DNA of 47,339 nucleotides from Candidatus Woesearchaeota archaeon (GTDB lineage Archaea > Nanobdellota > Nanobdellia > Woesearchaeales > GW2011-AR4): contig JADHVE010000001.1 of the NCBI GenBank assembly GCA_016784195.1, positions 1-47,339 on the forward strand, in the 5' to 3' direction. A program made the position numbers and the translations under genes. Below the pieces are notes generated by a model, which did no database searches, was not told the DNA's origin, and worked only from the letters and a program-made list of their open reading frames with translations. Positions 25,686 through 34,399 of this stretch are shown here, in pieces (position 1 is the stretch's first letter; the number at the start of each line of letters is the position of its first letter).

Positions 25686-26486
25686 TCACCAACGGTCTAC
25701 AACTAGCCCTCTTCCAACAAAACATTTTATCTTTCTGATGCCAAACATTACAAAAGACATTGCCCTGTGGCTTCCATCTTCTATATCATATGGTGTAATT
25801 TCATATCCAAAACCCAGATTTGTCCTAGCCCATTGATCCATTTTTACCCGCCTTGTATTAGGTCCTTTTGCTGTGACCATAATTGGATAAAATTTAAAAA
25901 TTAAATCAGCATGCTTCTTTTCAAGGACAAACCTTCTTAATGACCTCTCAGGGAGATTGGGCTTCATAGGCCGTTTAAACTTATGCGTATCTTTTATAAT
26001 GTCCACAATTTTTTCTTTAGTGTCTAAGAGATTTCCGGATGTAGTAAATCTGTCAATGCCTCCAAAGGAAGGCCATACCCCTAAATCTTTTGCATCAATT
26101 GTTTCAACACTCCATTTGCATGTGTTCAATCTTTTAAGCCTGTTTTTGTCCACAATAAGATTATCCAACTTTTTAAGAGAAAACTTAGAAACTTCATTAT
26201 ACTCCCTCATATATGCCTTAATTAGAATTTTTCGGTCTAGCCTAAATTTTTTAGCTGCATCTAAAGTATCTTCAAATCTATTAGCAAGGGTAAAGGTTCT
26301 TTTTAGTGTAGTCAATAATGGTTCTTTTCGGTTATAAACATGCCGCGAATTTTCAATTTTTTTTACTAATCCCTTATTATTTCCATTATCTATAGTAGTA
26401 TTTAAACTAGCTAGGATTTCATTTATTTCGGAGGAGTTATCTAATTTGATATCCCTCTTCTTTTTTAATCCCTTTAGCTGTACCAT
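25686..26486 (-). CDS. ParB-like protein, unknown role
   Basis: This 266-aa protein is not firmly recognised. Its C-terminus (IEDGSHRAMSFVMFGIRKIK at about 238-257) matches the DGxHRxxA box of ParB/sulfiredoxin-like domains, placed at the end of the protein instead of near the start. The N-terminal 120 residues are charged and helical. A conserved-looking middle is DLGVWPSFGGIDRFTTSGNL. It faces the gene at 25049-25681, which carries a related box. Both lie in a low-density island, flanked by 340 and 350 bp without genes. A shared accessory function is inferred from position and motif only. Confidence 0.5.
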   Translation of the reverse strand: MVQLKGLKKKRDIKLDNSSEINEILASLNTTIDNGNNKGLVKKIENSRHVYNRKEPLLTTLKRTFTLANRFEDTLDAAKKFRLDRKILIKAYMREYNEVSKFSLKKLDNLIVDKNRLKRLNTCKWSVETIDAKDLGVWPSFGGIDRFTTSGNLLDTKEKIVDIIKDTHKFKRPMKPNLPERSLRRFVLEKKHADLIFKFYPIMVTAKGPNTRRVKMDQWARTNLGFGYEITPYDIEDGSHRAMSFVMFGIRKIKCFVGRGLVVDRW

Positions 26487-26836
26487 ACTTAAAATGTCAA
26501 AGTAAATTTTTATTTTTAGTAAGTATTATTGTGAATATTCAACTTTAAAAATTTTAAATTAGAGAACCACTTTATAATTTTATCGGTTTATTCAAAAGGA
26601 ATGATAAAATAATCAATTGGGCAAATAAAGCTTAAAAATGATTATAAAAAAACAAAGGCAATGTAAATTAAACTCTCAAGACTAAAGATTTAAATAACCA
26701 TAATAAGGATAATATGACTGGGGTTAGGCTTATTGTTGGCCTCAAAATACCTCCTACAATATATGCTTAATGCGCTACAATTATCAAAACTTTTTTGTGT
26801 ATCCTTACTGGGATATTTCTGCAAAGCAGCTTTTTT
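26487..26836. other. Gene-free stretch
   Basis: 350 bp between the second ParB-like gene and the GT4 gene. It is AT-rich with no supported gene, no family repeat and no strong hairpin. Confidence 0.45.
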
Positions 26837-29062
26837 TCAATCCTTTATTTCTTCCATGCTTAATCTTGCAAGCAAATAAGATATTGTAGATTCTGCTCCC
26901 TGATTAAGGTTGATTGATGACTCGCCAATGCCATCATAGCAGCCGCCAGTAGTCTCGTCATAAACAGACTGCTTCAAAAAATTTTCCCCTAGAAACCAAT
27001 GAAATGCTGTTATTGCATTTTCTTTATATTTCTCGTTTTTTGTTATTTTGTATGCTAAAACAAGTGTCTGGACCATTGAAGCTGTATCCACCGGCTGCTG
27101 ATCAAAATAAGCCCTGTTCTCATTTTTTAGATACCAGCCCTTATGACCTATAGGCATAAATATTTTATCTTTAAAAGTAATTGAGCTTAGAAAGTTAAGA
27201 GTTGATTCTGCAATTTCTAAATATTTTTTGTTATTGGTTGCTAAATAAGCGTAAAAAAGGGCTTCTGGGAGCTTGCTGTTTGAGTAAGTCAGGTATTTTT
27301 CAAACCAGATCCAGTCATCAGAGGCACTATTTTTGTACAATGAAACCAAGTGCTTTGATAATTTAGTTATCTTAGTAATGTTTTCAGATGAGCTTTTAAA
27401 TTTGTTGTAAAAATAGAGTCCAAGAATTATAAATGCGGCTGCTCTTGGAGACTTAATATTATCTGTTACATTTAATGAGCTAAGAAATATTTTTTCAGCC
27501 TTATCTTTAATTTCGTCTTGAATATCTTCTGTAGATAAAAGAAATCCAAGTGACCACATTGCCCTCCCATAAGCATCTTCAGACCCATGCTTTAAATTTA
27601 TTTTTTTATTTATATCAACAAAATTAAGCAGCTTTCCATCACTTTGCTGGACATATTTGATAAAATCAAGGTATATGTTTATTGATTTTAACCTAGCATC
27701 ATTTTTGAATACTGAGTAGTGCATGCAGGAAACTATCATTGCCCTTGCGTTATCGTCTAAGGTGTATCCTGAACCCTTATCTCGTGTTGTATTGTTAGAA
27801 AACTGGATAACTCCAAAGTTGTCTGTGATTTTTATAAGGTGTTTCAATCTAATTTTTGGGAATATTTTTTCATAGTTTTCAGATAATCTCCCATACTTAT
27901 CAAATGTTTTCATATAAGCTAAAGCAACATTTGGCCAGGTCATATGTCTTGTGCGGGTGTATGCATTTATTTCTATGTTCTTTTTCAAGGAAGCATCTGA
28001 CAATAATCGCAATATCCCATCTGCAAACGATTTTGGATTGTTAAACTCAGCTAAAATGCCTTTCCCTTTGTCAAGAGCTTCTTTTGCATGTAAAAATGGT
28101 GTTGAAATGCAGGCTCTGCCGCAGCCCATTGCATAGGACAATGTTCCGCTTACTGCCTGATCAGGGTTGTTATTTGAACAAATGTAAATATCAGCTGCTT
28201 TAAGGTATTTTATTATCTCGCTTAAGGTTACATATTTATTATAGAATTTTACGTTTTTATGAAGGCCCAGCTCCGCTACCTTTTTTTCAAGAAAGTTTCT
28301 ATAAGATTCTCCTTTCTCTTTTCTCACAACAGGATGGGTTGCACCAATTATAATATACAAAATATTTGGGAATTTTTTAACAACTTCAGGCAATGCATCA
28401 ATTACAGATTCGTATCCTTTGTTTGACCCCATCAGTCCAAATGATACAAGAAGGATTTTGTTTTTATATCCAATTTTTTCTTTTTCCTTTTTGCTGTCAG
28501 TAAATGGAGCAGTAGGTATTCCATGAGGAATAACCTTAATATCATTTTCAATACCATACTCATCCCTTAAAATTTCAGAGGCATTGTTCGTCATTACAAC
28601 AAAACAGGCGGTTTTTCTTGCAATAGACTGGACTACTTTCTTCATTTTATCATTCGGTTTTGGAAGCACTGAATGTAAAGTTACAATCATTGGCTTCTCC
28701 ATTATTTCCATAAAAGGAATAAGATAGTCTCCATATTGCCCTCCAAAAATGCCAAATTCATGCTGTATATTGACTGCTTTTATTGAATTATTTTTGTTTA
28801 TCTTTTTTGCTGTATCTATATACTCCTGTATGTTTGAGTCATCCATGTCAAAAAGAACATCTTCAGAGTAATTGTAAATATTAGTTGCGTTTTTGTTCAT
28901 TGCAACTATCTTTGATTTTATTTTGGGGGTGAATTTTTTATCTATTGCAGATGTCAAATCTTTTGTAAATGTAGCTATACCACATTCTCTTGGTGGAAAA
29001 GTTCCCATAAATAAAATCCAATGATTTTTTTTCTTTTGATTCATTACATGTAAAGGATACAT
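26837..29062 (-). CDS. GT4 glycosyltransferase fused to a six-hairpin-type domain
   Basis: This 741-aa protein has two halves. Residues 1-390 are a GT-B glycosyltransferase of family 4: FMGTFPPRECGIATFTKDLT at the start, LLVSFGLMGSNKGYESVIDA, and the donor-binding SGTLSYAMGCGRACISTPFL. Residues about 410-741 form an alpha-helical, probably (alpha/alpha)6 domain, with repeated helix pairs and motifs such as GYTLDDNARAMIV, GSEDAYGRAMWSLGFLLS, YFDQQPVDTASMVQTLVLAY and NLNQGAESTISYLLA. Similar fusions are known next to GH130 phosphorylases, as here, and are thought to handle mannosides. It probably forms an operon with the GH130 gene 99 bp upstream. The start is uncertain: a second Met is at residue 7 (29044). 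Confidence 0.8.
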   Translation of the reverse strand: MYPLHVMNQKKKNHWILFMGTFPPRECGIATFTKDLTSAIDKKFTPKIKSKIVAMNKNATNIYNYSEDVLFDMDDSNIQEYIDTAKKINKNNSIKAVNIQHEFGIFGGQYGDYLIPFMEIMEKPMIVTLHSVLPKPNDKMKKVVQSIARKTACFVVMTNNASEILRDEYGIENDIKVIPHGIPTAPFTDSKKEKEKIGYKNKILLVSFGLMGSNKGYESVIDALPEVVKKFPNILYIIIGATHPVVRKEKGESYRNFLEKKVAELGLHKNVKFYNKYVTLSEIIKYLKAADIYICSNNNPDQAVSGTLSYAMGCGRACISTPFLHAKEALDKGKGILAEFNNPKSFADGILRLLSDASLKKNIEINAYTRTRHMTWPNVALAYMKTFDKYGRLSENYEKIFPKIRLKHLIKITDNFGVIQFSNNTTRDKGSGYTLDDNARAMIVSCMHYSVFKNDARLKSINIYLDFIKYVQQSDGKLLNFVDINKKINLKHGSEDAYGRAMWSLGFLLSTEDIQDEIKDKAEKIFLSSLNVTDNIKSPRAAAFIILGLYFYNKFKSSSENITKITKLSKHLVSLYKNSASDDWIWFEKYLTYSNSKLPEALFYAYLATNNKKYLEIAESTLNFLSSITFKDKIFMPIGHKGWYLKNENRAYFDQQPVDTASMVQTLVLAYKITKNEKYKENAITAFHWFLGENFLKQSVYDETTGGCYDGIGESSINLNQGAESTISYLLARLSMEEIKD

Positions 29063-29076
29063 TGCACTTCAGTGCA
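29062..29076 (-). promoter_or_regulatory. Hairpin directly before the GT4 start codon
   Basis: TGCACT-GA-AGTGCA lies next to the ATG at 29062. A GGAGG about 27 nt upstream can pair weakly with CTCC just before this hairpin, so the leader could hide its SD site. Speculative. Confidence 0.3.
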
Positions 29077-29161
29077 GGAGTTAACCTTTCCTCCATAAAT
29101 TATTTCTAGCATCTTAAACTAAGATTGAGCGTGAGAGAATTTTTGTGCTCAATTTCGGTTA

Positions 29162-30211
29162 TTAAGGAGTAGAATTTGATTTATTAGACTTCCCATTTTT
29201 TTCTAGTTCATCAACGAGTTCATCAATATTTATAGAAACTGCAGCAATTCTTTGGTCAGCAGCCCCGTAATAAATATAGAGCATTTTGTCAAAAACCGCA
29301 GCTCCAGTAGGGAAAACAACTTGATTTATGTTTCCTTCCTTCTCCCATGCTTCTTCTGGAGAGAAGATTGGATTTTTAAGGCGGCCTATTAATTTGGTTG
29401 GATCTTTTTTATCCAGCAAAACTGCCCCTGCTCGGTATATTTTCCCTTTATTCATATCGTCTACTGCATGATATATCATAAGCCACCCTTTATCGGTTTC
29501 AATAGGCGGGCATCCTCCCCCAATATTCCTCGATTCATACCAGTACTTTGATTCAAGAACAACATAATCACATAATCTTTTCAGGTATTTTTTCCAGAAA
29601 GATAAAGTCAATTCTTCAAAATTATTAAAATAAATAACCTGTATATCAGGAAGTATACGGTGGAGCATAGCAAACTTTCCATTAATTTTCTTTGGAAATA
29701 AACAAGCATCTTTGTTCCAGAGTATAGCATCTTTTCCAGCAATATCCTTAAAACGTGATTCAAATAAAAAGTATCTCTCCTTTAGCTCTTTCTTGCATGA
29801 GCGGAATATATCTTCTGCTTTATCATATGTTATTTCAGGAGAAATTACCCCTTTTTTCTCCCATTTTTTAAGATCTTTACTTGTTGCATAAGCTATTCTA
29901 ACATCTTTCCCGTCATAAGCAATATAAGTCATGTAATAGGTTCCATTAAGAAAAACAACCCTTGGATCCTCTAAATTCTTTTCATATTCAAATTCCGGAA
30001 AGAGTAAAGGTTTTTCGGATCTTTCAACAACCTTTAAAGGGCCATCCAGCTTACAATAACCAATAGTTGAACGGTTGTCTTTATCCCAGGCACGATAAAA
30101 CATATGCACATACTTTCCTTCTTTGATACAGGCAGGGTTAAAAACTCCCTTATTTTCAAATTTCAGTTTAGTAGGTTCTAAAATAATACCTTCTCTTTTA
30201 ACAGTTAACAT
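29162..30211 (-). CDS. GH130 family mannoside phosphorylase-like protein
   Basis: This 349-aa five-bladed beta-propeller protein belongs to glycoside hydrolase family 130, whose members reversibly phosphorolyse (or hydrolyse) beta-mannosides. Evidence: FNPACIKEGKYVHMFYRAW at the start, LEDPRVVFLNGTYYMTYIAY with the family EDPR motif, ESRNIGGGCPPIETDKGWLM and the ending VVFPTGAAVFDKMLYIYYGA. Substrate linkage cannot be told from sequence. The ATG follows a TTTATAAATC box by about 25 nt, so the mRNA is probably leaderless. It is likely co-transcribed with the GT4 fusion gene. Confidence 0.87.
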   Translation of the reverse strand: MLTVKREGIILEPTKLKFENKGVFNPACIKEGKYVHMFYRAWDKDNRSTIGYCKLDGPLKVVERSEKPLLFPEFEYEKNLEDPRVVFLNGTYYMTYIAYDGKDVRIAYATSKDLKKWEKKGVISPEITYDKAEDIFRSCKKELKERYFLFESRFKDIAGKDAILWNKDACLFPKKINGKFAMLHRILPDIQVIYFNNFEELTLSFWKKYLKRLCDYVVLESKYWYESRNIGGGCPPIETDKGWLMIYHAVDDMNKGKIYRAGAVLLDKKDPTKLIGRLKNPIFSPEEAWEKEGNINQVVFPTGAAVFDKMLYIYYGAADQRIAAVSINIDELVDELEKNGKSNKSNSTP

Positions 30212-30539
30212 AAAAATAAATTTTATTAATTGATTTATAAATTATTTGGTTTCTAGGGGCTAAAAAATTTTTCCGTGATGATAATTCTATGAGTTGATAT
30301 TTCTCCTTATGGATGAATTCTATTTAAAATCCCCCGGAAACGTTCTTGTAGTCAGAAATAAAAAGAATAAATATCTCCTTTTCGTCGGTAGTTATTAGTA
30401 CAAAAACAAAAAAAAAATATTTACGATGAAAGCAATACAAAAGGGTTTTTAGGAGTCAATATAGGCCCATTGCTAGAAATTGCTGAGACTTAACCTACAC
30501 TAAAGTCTCGCACCTTCTTAATAGTATCAAACCACAAAC
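30212..30539. other. Gene-free stretch with one hairpin
   Basis: Divergent promoter region of GH130 (TATA at 30232-30241, minus) and gpgS. A 7-bp hairpin GAGACTT/AAGTCTC pairs 30485-30491 with 30503-30509, upstream of the gpgS TATA box. No gene is seen. Confidence 0.45.
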
Positions 30540-30548
30540 AATATAAAT
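30540..30548 (+). promoter_or_regulatory. TATA box of gpgS
   Basis: AATATAAAT centred about 27 nt before the ATG at 30571; a leaderless transcript is expected. Confidence 0.5.
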
Positions 30549-30570
30549 AAACAAAAACTTATTCAATAAT

Positions 30571-31563
30571 ATGAAAGTTGAAGAATGGTTTGAAAAAAAC
30601 AAGATTAAATATAAAAGCTTCTCAAATATTAAAAAGCTGGTAGAATTAAAGAAAAAACAAAAATTAACCATCAGCTTATGCATCCCATCATATAACGAAG
30701 AGGCAACCATTGAAAAAGTAATCACAGTCTTAAAGACAAAATTAATGGACAAATACAAGCTTCTTGATGAAATTGCAGTAGTAGACAGCAACAGCACAGA
30801 TAATACATTAGAAGTAGCAAAAAAAGCAGGTGCAGATACATACAAGGCATCTGATCACTTATTCAAAAAAGGAAATATAAGGGGCAAAGGAGAAAACTTA
30901 TGGAAAGCCCTGTACTTGTTAAAAGGAGATATAATCTGCTGGGTGGATGCAGACATTAAAAACATACATCCTAGGTTTGTTTACGGAACAGTAGGCCCGT
31001 TGCTGACAAACCAAAAAATAAGATATGTTAAGCCATTCTACCAAAGGCCGTTGAAAGTCGGAGATAAAATACAGCCATTAGGCGGAGGCCGTGTAACCGA
31101 ACTGACAGTAAAGCCTTTGTTTAATATGTTTTTTCCGCGATTATCGGGCTTTATCCAGCCATTAAGCGGAGAAGGCGCTGGAAGACGCGAAACTTTAGAA
31201 AGAATACCTTACTTTACAGGCTACGGTGTAGAAACAGGCATGCTGATAGATTTAGTAAAAAAATTTGGCCTTAACTCAATAGCCCAGGTTGACCTGCACA
31301 AGCGCGTTCATCGCAACCAGGAATTATCCAGTTTAAGCAACATGGCATTCACGATTCTGCAGGTAGCAGCCAAAAGAGCCAACACTTTAGGCAAGCTGGT
31401 TTTAGTCAACAAAATAAGAAACAAACACAGGGTAATAGAAAGAAGGGGTGGAGAATACCATTTAAAGTCCAAAATAATAGCTGAAAAACAGCGCCCACCA
31501 ATGATAACCATAAAAAAATACCGAAAAAAATTCAAAAAAGAGCCTAAATGGGTTTATGCTTAA
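30571..31563 (+). CDS. gpgS: Glucosyl-3-phosphoglycerate synthase
   Basis: This family 2 (GT-A) glycosyltransferase makes glucosyl-3-phosphoglycerate from an NDP-glucose and 3-phosphoglycerate. It has CIPSYNEEATIEKVI at 37-51, the metal-binding DAD at 126-128 in CWVDADIKNI, GEGAGRRETLERIPYFTGYG for acceptor binding, and VDLHKRVHRNQELSSLSNMA near residue 245. These are hallmarks of GpgS. Length 330 is normal. The downstream phosphatase completes synthesis of glucosylglycerate, a compatible solute and precursor. Donor preference is not visible. Confidence 0.87.
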   Translation: MKVEEWFEKNKIKYKSFSNIKKLVELKKKQKLTISLCIPSYNEEATIEKVITVLKTKLMDKYKLLDEIAVVDSNSTDNTLEVAKKAGADTYKASDHLFKKGNIRGKGENLWKALYLLKGDIICWVDADIKNIHPRFVYGTVGPLLTNQKIRYVKPFYQRPLKVGDKIQPLGGGRVTELTVKPLFNMFFPRLSGFIQPLSGEGAGRRETLERIPYFTGYGVETGMLIDLVKKFGLNSIAQVDLHKRVHRNQELSSLSNMAFTILQVAAKRANTLGKLVLVNKIRNKHRVIERRGGEYHLKSKIIAEKQRPPMITIKKYRKKFKKEPKWVYA

Positions 31564-31599
31564 CCAAACTTATTTAAATAACCAAATTAAAAATTTCTT

Positions 31600-32403
31600 A
31601 TGCAGAAAATCATCTTCACAGATTTAGACGGCACTTTGCTCAATCACAGCACTTATTCTTTCAAAAAAGCAATGCCTGCCTTAAAGCAGATAAAAAAAAA
31701 TAAAATTCCTTTGATAATCTGCACTTCTAAAACTAAAGCAGAGATTGAGTATTACAAAAAAAAGCTAAAAAACAGCCATCCTTTTATTTCTGAAAACGGA
31801 GGAGCAATTTTTATTCCAAAAAATTATTTCAATTTTGATTTCAAGTACAATAAAAAAGATAAAAATTATTATATTATCGAATTAGGAACAGATTATAAGA
31901 AATTATTAAAAACAATAAAAAAGATAAAAGACCAAGGAATAAAAATTGTTAATTTCAAAAACATGTCTTTGAAAGAAATCTCAAAAGATGCAAATTTGTC
32001 TCTAACTAAAGCAAAATTGGCAAAAAAAAGAGGTTATGATGAACCATTTAAAATCATAGATAAAAAAGATGAAAGTAAAGTTATAAAAATAATAAAGCAG
32101 AATAATCTTAGATTCACTAGAGGGGGCAGATACTGGCATGTAATTGGCAACAACAATAAGGGCAAGGCAGTAAATATCCTCCAAGTATTATTTAAAAGAC
32201 AATTCAAAACCATAAAAACATATGCTTTTGGAGACTCAAAAAACGATTTCAAAATGCTTGATGTCGTTGACGAGTCTTATCTGGTCCAGAATCCAGATAG
32301 AAAATATGCTTCCAAAAAATATAAAAAATCAAAAGGCATAGGCCCACAAGGCTGGAACAAAATAGCATTAAAAATTGCCATAAAAAATAATAATAAAAAT
32401 TAA
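31600..32403 (+). CDS. Glucosyl/mannosyl-3-phosphoglycerate phosphatase (HAD family)
   Basis: This 267-aa Cof-like HAD phosphatase is of the mannosyl-3-phosphoglycerate phosphatase type. Motif I is FTDLDGTLLN (D8, D10), then IICTSKTKAEIEYYKKKL with the family start of the cap, HPFISENGGAIFIP, RFTRGGRYWHVIGNNNKGKA, and motif IV FGDSKNDFKMLD. Placed 36 bp after gpgS, it should act as GpgP, releasing glucosylglycerate; MpgP activity is possible. It has its own TTTAAATA box at about 31570, so it can be expressed separately. The C-terminus is very Lys- and Asn-rich. Confidence 0.87.
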   Translation: MQKIIFTDLDGTLLNHSTYSFKKAMPALKQIKKNKIPLIICTSKTKAEIEYYKKKLKNSHPFISENGGAIFIPKNYFNFDFKYNKKDKNYYIIELGTDYKKLLKTIKKIKDQGIKIVNFKNMSLKEISKDANLSLTKAKLAKKRGYDEPFKIIDKKDESKVIKIIKQNNLRFTRGGRYWHVIGNNNKGKAVNILQVLFKRQFKTIKTYAFGDSKNDFKMLDVVDESYLVQNPDRKYASKKYKKSKGIGPQGWNKIALKIAIKNNNKN

Positions 32404-32420
32404 AAAACACTAACAAAAAA

Positions 32421-32545
32421 CATCCCATAGAGCACAAACAGAAGCACAATCAGTTGTGAACTTGGTTGTGTTAATTTTTATTAATTAAAATTTTTTATAA
32501 TAAAAAAACAAAACTAAAAAATATTCAAATAATTGTGCACTGTAA
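32421..32545 (+). repeat. Intergenic element copy D, upstream of the GH15-like gene
   Basis: Family member in the opposite chromosomal orientation, matching the plus-strand gene downstream: GCACAAACAGAAGCACAATC, AGTTGTGAACTTGGTTGTGT, T-rich then A-rich tracts, CAAAACTAAAAAATATTCAA and ATAATTGTGCAC. The ends GCACAAT...ATTGTGC form an inverted repeat. Confidence 0.7.
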
Positions 32546-32614
32546 TAGAGCCCACCGGTTAAAAATAAAAATTTTAAAATAATAATTAAAATTTAATCAA
32601 ATAGGTGTTTTAAA

Positions 32615-33784
32615 ATAGTAGACAAAAAAAAGGCAGAGAGGATTTATAAAAAAAGTATAGAAGTTCTAAGGAAAGTCCAGTTAAAAAACGGTGGCTGCTT
32701 AGCCACGTCAAAAGGAGAACGCTACCCTTATATCTATCCAAGAGACCATGCAGTATGTATCTTAGGATTTATTTCAGCAGGCATGCATAAAGAAGCAAAG
32801 AAAGCATTGGATTTTGTGCTTAAAGGCCAGCTTGACAGTGGAGCTTTTCCTCAAAGATATGATGCAAAAGGAAACGATGCTTCCTACAAGCCAATACAGA
32901 TTGATGGCACTGGCCTGATTATATACTCTTTCACTAAATATGTCCTGGCAGTAAATAATGAAAAATTTCTTGATATGAACTGGCATAAAATACAAAAAGC
33001 AGTCAATTACATCAAGCAAAATTTCCATGAAGACAAAAATCTTATTTACACTCCAAACTCGATCCATGAATTTCCTCCAATGGAGCGGGGCTTAGAGATA
33101 TGGGCTAATAGTGTTTGCTGCGCCGCAATCAAAGAACTATGTGAAGTAACAAAAAAATATAAAAAAAATAACCGGGAATGGGCAGAATTAACCCACCAGA
33201 TACAGTCGGGAATAGAAAAGTACCTATGGAATTCCCGGGTAAATTATTTTATAAAAGTTATAAGGATTAAAGAATCTAGTTCTGTAGATATTGACATAGA
33301 TGCTTCCCAATTGGCATTATGTGAGTTCGGAATCATTTCGGATAACGACAAAAGAATGAAGTCCACCATAAAAAAAATGGAAAAAGACCTTTGGAATAAG
33401 CAATTAGGGGGGCTGTGTAGATATCATAAATACGAAGGAAGGAATAACGGCGGCTGGGGACCCTGGCCTCATTTCACTTTAATGCTCTGCAGGCATTTCA
33501 TAAGGCTGAAAAATAAAAAAAAAGCAGACAAATGTCTGGACTGGGTTTTAAAAATTGCCTATAAGGGCATGCTGCCTGAGCATATTTCAACAGTTTCAGA
33601 ATTTGAAGAGTACGTAACAGACTTTACAGAAGCAGGCTTGCTGAGGAAAGACAGGCTTATCTTAATAGGGAATGCAAGGAAACACCCCATGTTTAAGAAA
33701 GGCATAGCCTACATAACAATACCTCTTGCATGGCCTCATGCAGAATTTATTATAACCTGGAATTTATACAAGAAAGTTTTTTAG
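32615..33784 (+). CDS. GH15-like (alpha/alpha)6 protein with apparent ATA start
   Basis: This is a glucoamylase/trehalase-like protein of about 389 aa. The N-terminal signature VQLKNGGCLATSKGERYPYI followed by YPRDHAVCILGF lies before the first in-frame ATG (32783), so translation must begin earlier. There is no in-frame ATG, GTG or TTG after the upstream TAA. The best start is ATA at 32615, 7 nt after AGGTG. Later parts fit GH15: GGWGPWPHFTLMLCRHF, LPEHISTV and PLAWPHAEFI. At the usual general-acid position (LWEE in glucoamylases) it reads LEIWANSV, so activity may differ or be lost. It lies next to the glucosylglycerate genes and could act on that solute or on glycogen; this is inference. 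Element copy D lies 70 nt upstream. Confidence 0.72.
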   Translation: MVDKKKAERIYKKSIEVLRKVQLKNGGCLATSKGERYPYIYPRDHAVCILGFISAGMHKEAKKALDFVLKGQLDSGAFPQRYDAKGNDASYKPIQIDGTGLIIYSFTKYVLAVNNEKFLDMNWHKIQKAVNYIKQNFHEDKNLIYTPNSIHEFPPMERGLEIWANSVCCAAIKELCEVTKKYKKNNREWAELTHQIQSGIEKYLWNSRVNYFIKVIRIKESSSVDIDIDASQLALCEFGIISDNDKRMKSTIKKMEKDLWNKQLGGLCRYHKYEGRNNGGWGPWPHFTLMLCRHFIRLKNKKKADKCLDWVLKIAYKGMLPEHISTVSEFEEYVTDFTEAGLLRKDRLILIGNARKHPMFKKGIAYITIPLAWPHAEFIITWNLYKKVF

Positions 33785-33795
33785 AGGATTGAAAG

Positions 33796-34374
33796 TTACT
33801 TCTTTAACTTTAAGCCAACCCTACTGCTCAAAATATAACCTAGATCAAAAAACAATATAGCTCCAAACAAGGAAAAATTCCAGATTATAAAAGAAATAAT
33901 CAGAGCAGAAATCTCTAAAAAAGGCCTTAACTCTAATATTTTTCTAATATTTTTATTTATTTTTATCTTATTTGGCTTTTTTAATAATTGATTTTTTAAT
34001 AATGGCTTTCCTTCTGCAAAATCACTCAGCATCTCATCCAAAAAAGCAGCAGTAAAAAAAATAACCAAAAACAAAATATTTACTCTGCCTAGGCCCAAAA
34101 TCACTACAAAGACCAAAGCAGAAATTATTCCGGCTATATGGGCCTTAGTGTCTATCTTTCTTGCCAATATCAAAGCAAAAACAGTTCCAATCCACAAACT
34201 CGCAATTAAATTGTAATTGCTGATAACATAACCCATAAGCAGTCCATAAATAACAGCAAAAACAAACTTGTCAAATTTAAACAGTCTCAATCCATCATCT
34301 TCTATCAAATCAACTAATTTAGTTGATATGCCTGTTAAAAAAGAGATTATCAATAAAAGGGTTAATTCAATCAT
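33796..34374 (-). CDS. Multi-spanning membrane protein, unknown function
   Basis: This 192-aa protein has about six hydrophobic helices: MIELTLLLIISFLTGIS, FAVIYGLLMGYVISNY, LIASLWIGTVFALILA, HIAGIISALVFVVILG, NILFLVIFFTAAFLDEML and near the end ISALIISFIIWNFSLFGAIL. Polar residues inside the membrane part (LARKIDTKAH, DEMLSDFAEGK) look conserved and could be functional, but I do not recognise the family. It converges with the GH15-like gene, and its start is 25 bp after the deoxyhypusine synthase stop, so it may follow that gene in an operon. Confidence 0.65.
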   Translation of the reverse strand: MIELTLLLIISFLTGISTKLVDLIEDDGLRLFKFDKFVFAVIYGLLMGYVISNYNLIASLWIGTVFALILARKIDTKAHIAGIISALVFVVILGLGRVNILFLVIFFTAAFLDEMLSDFAEGKPLLKNQLLKKPNKIKINKNIRKILELRPFLEISALIISFIIWNFSLFGAILFFDLGYILSSRVGLKLKK

Positions 34375-34399
34375 TTTATTATTCTCATTATCAATAAAT

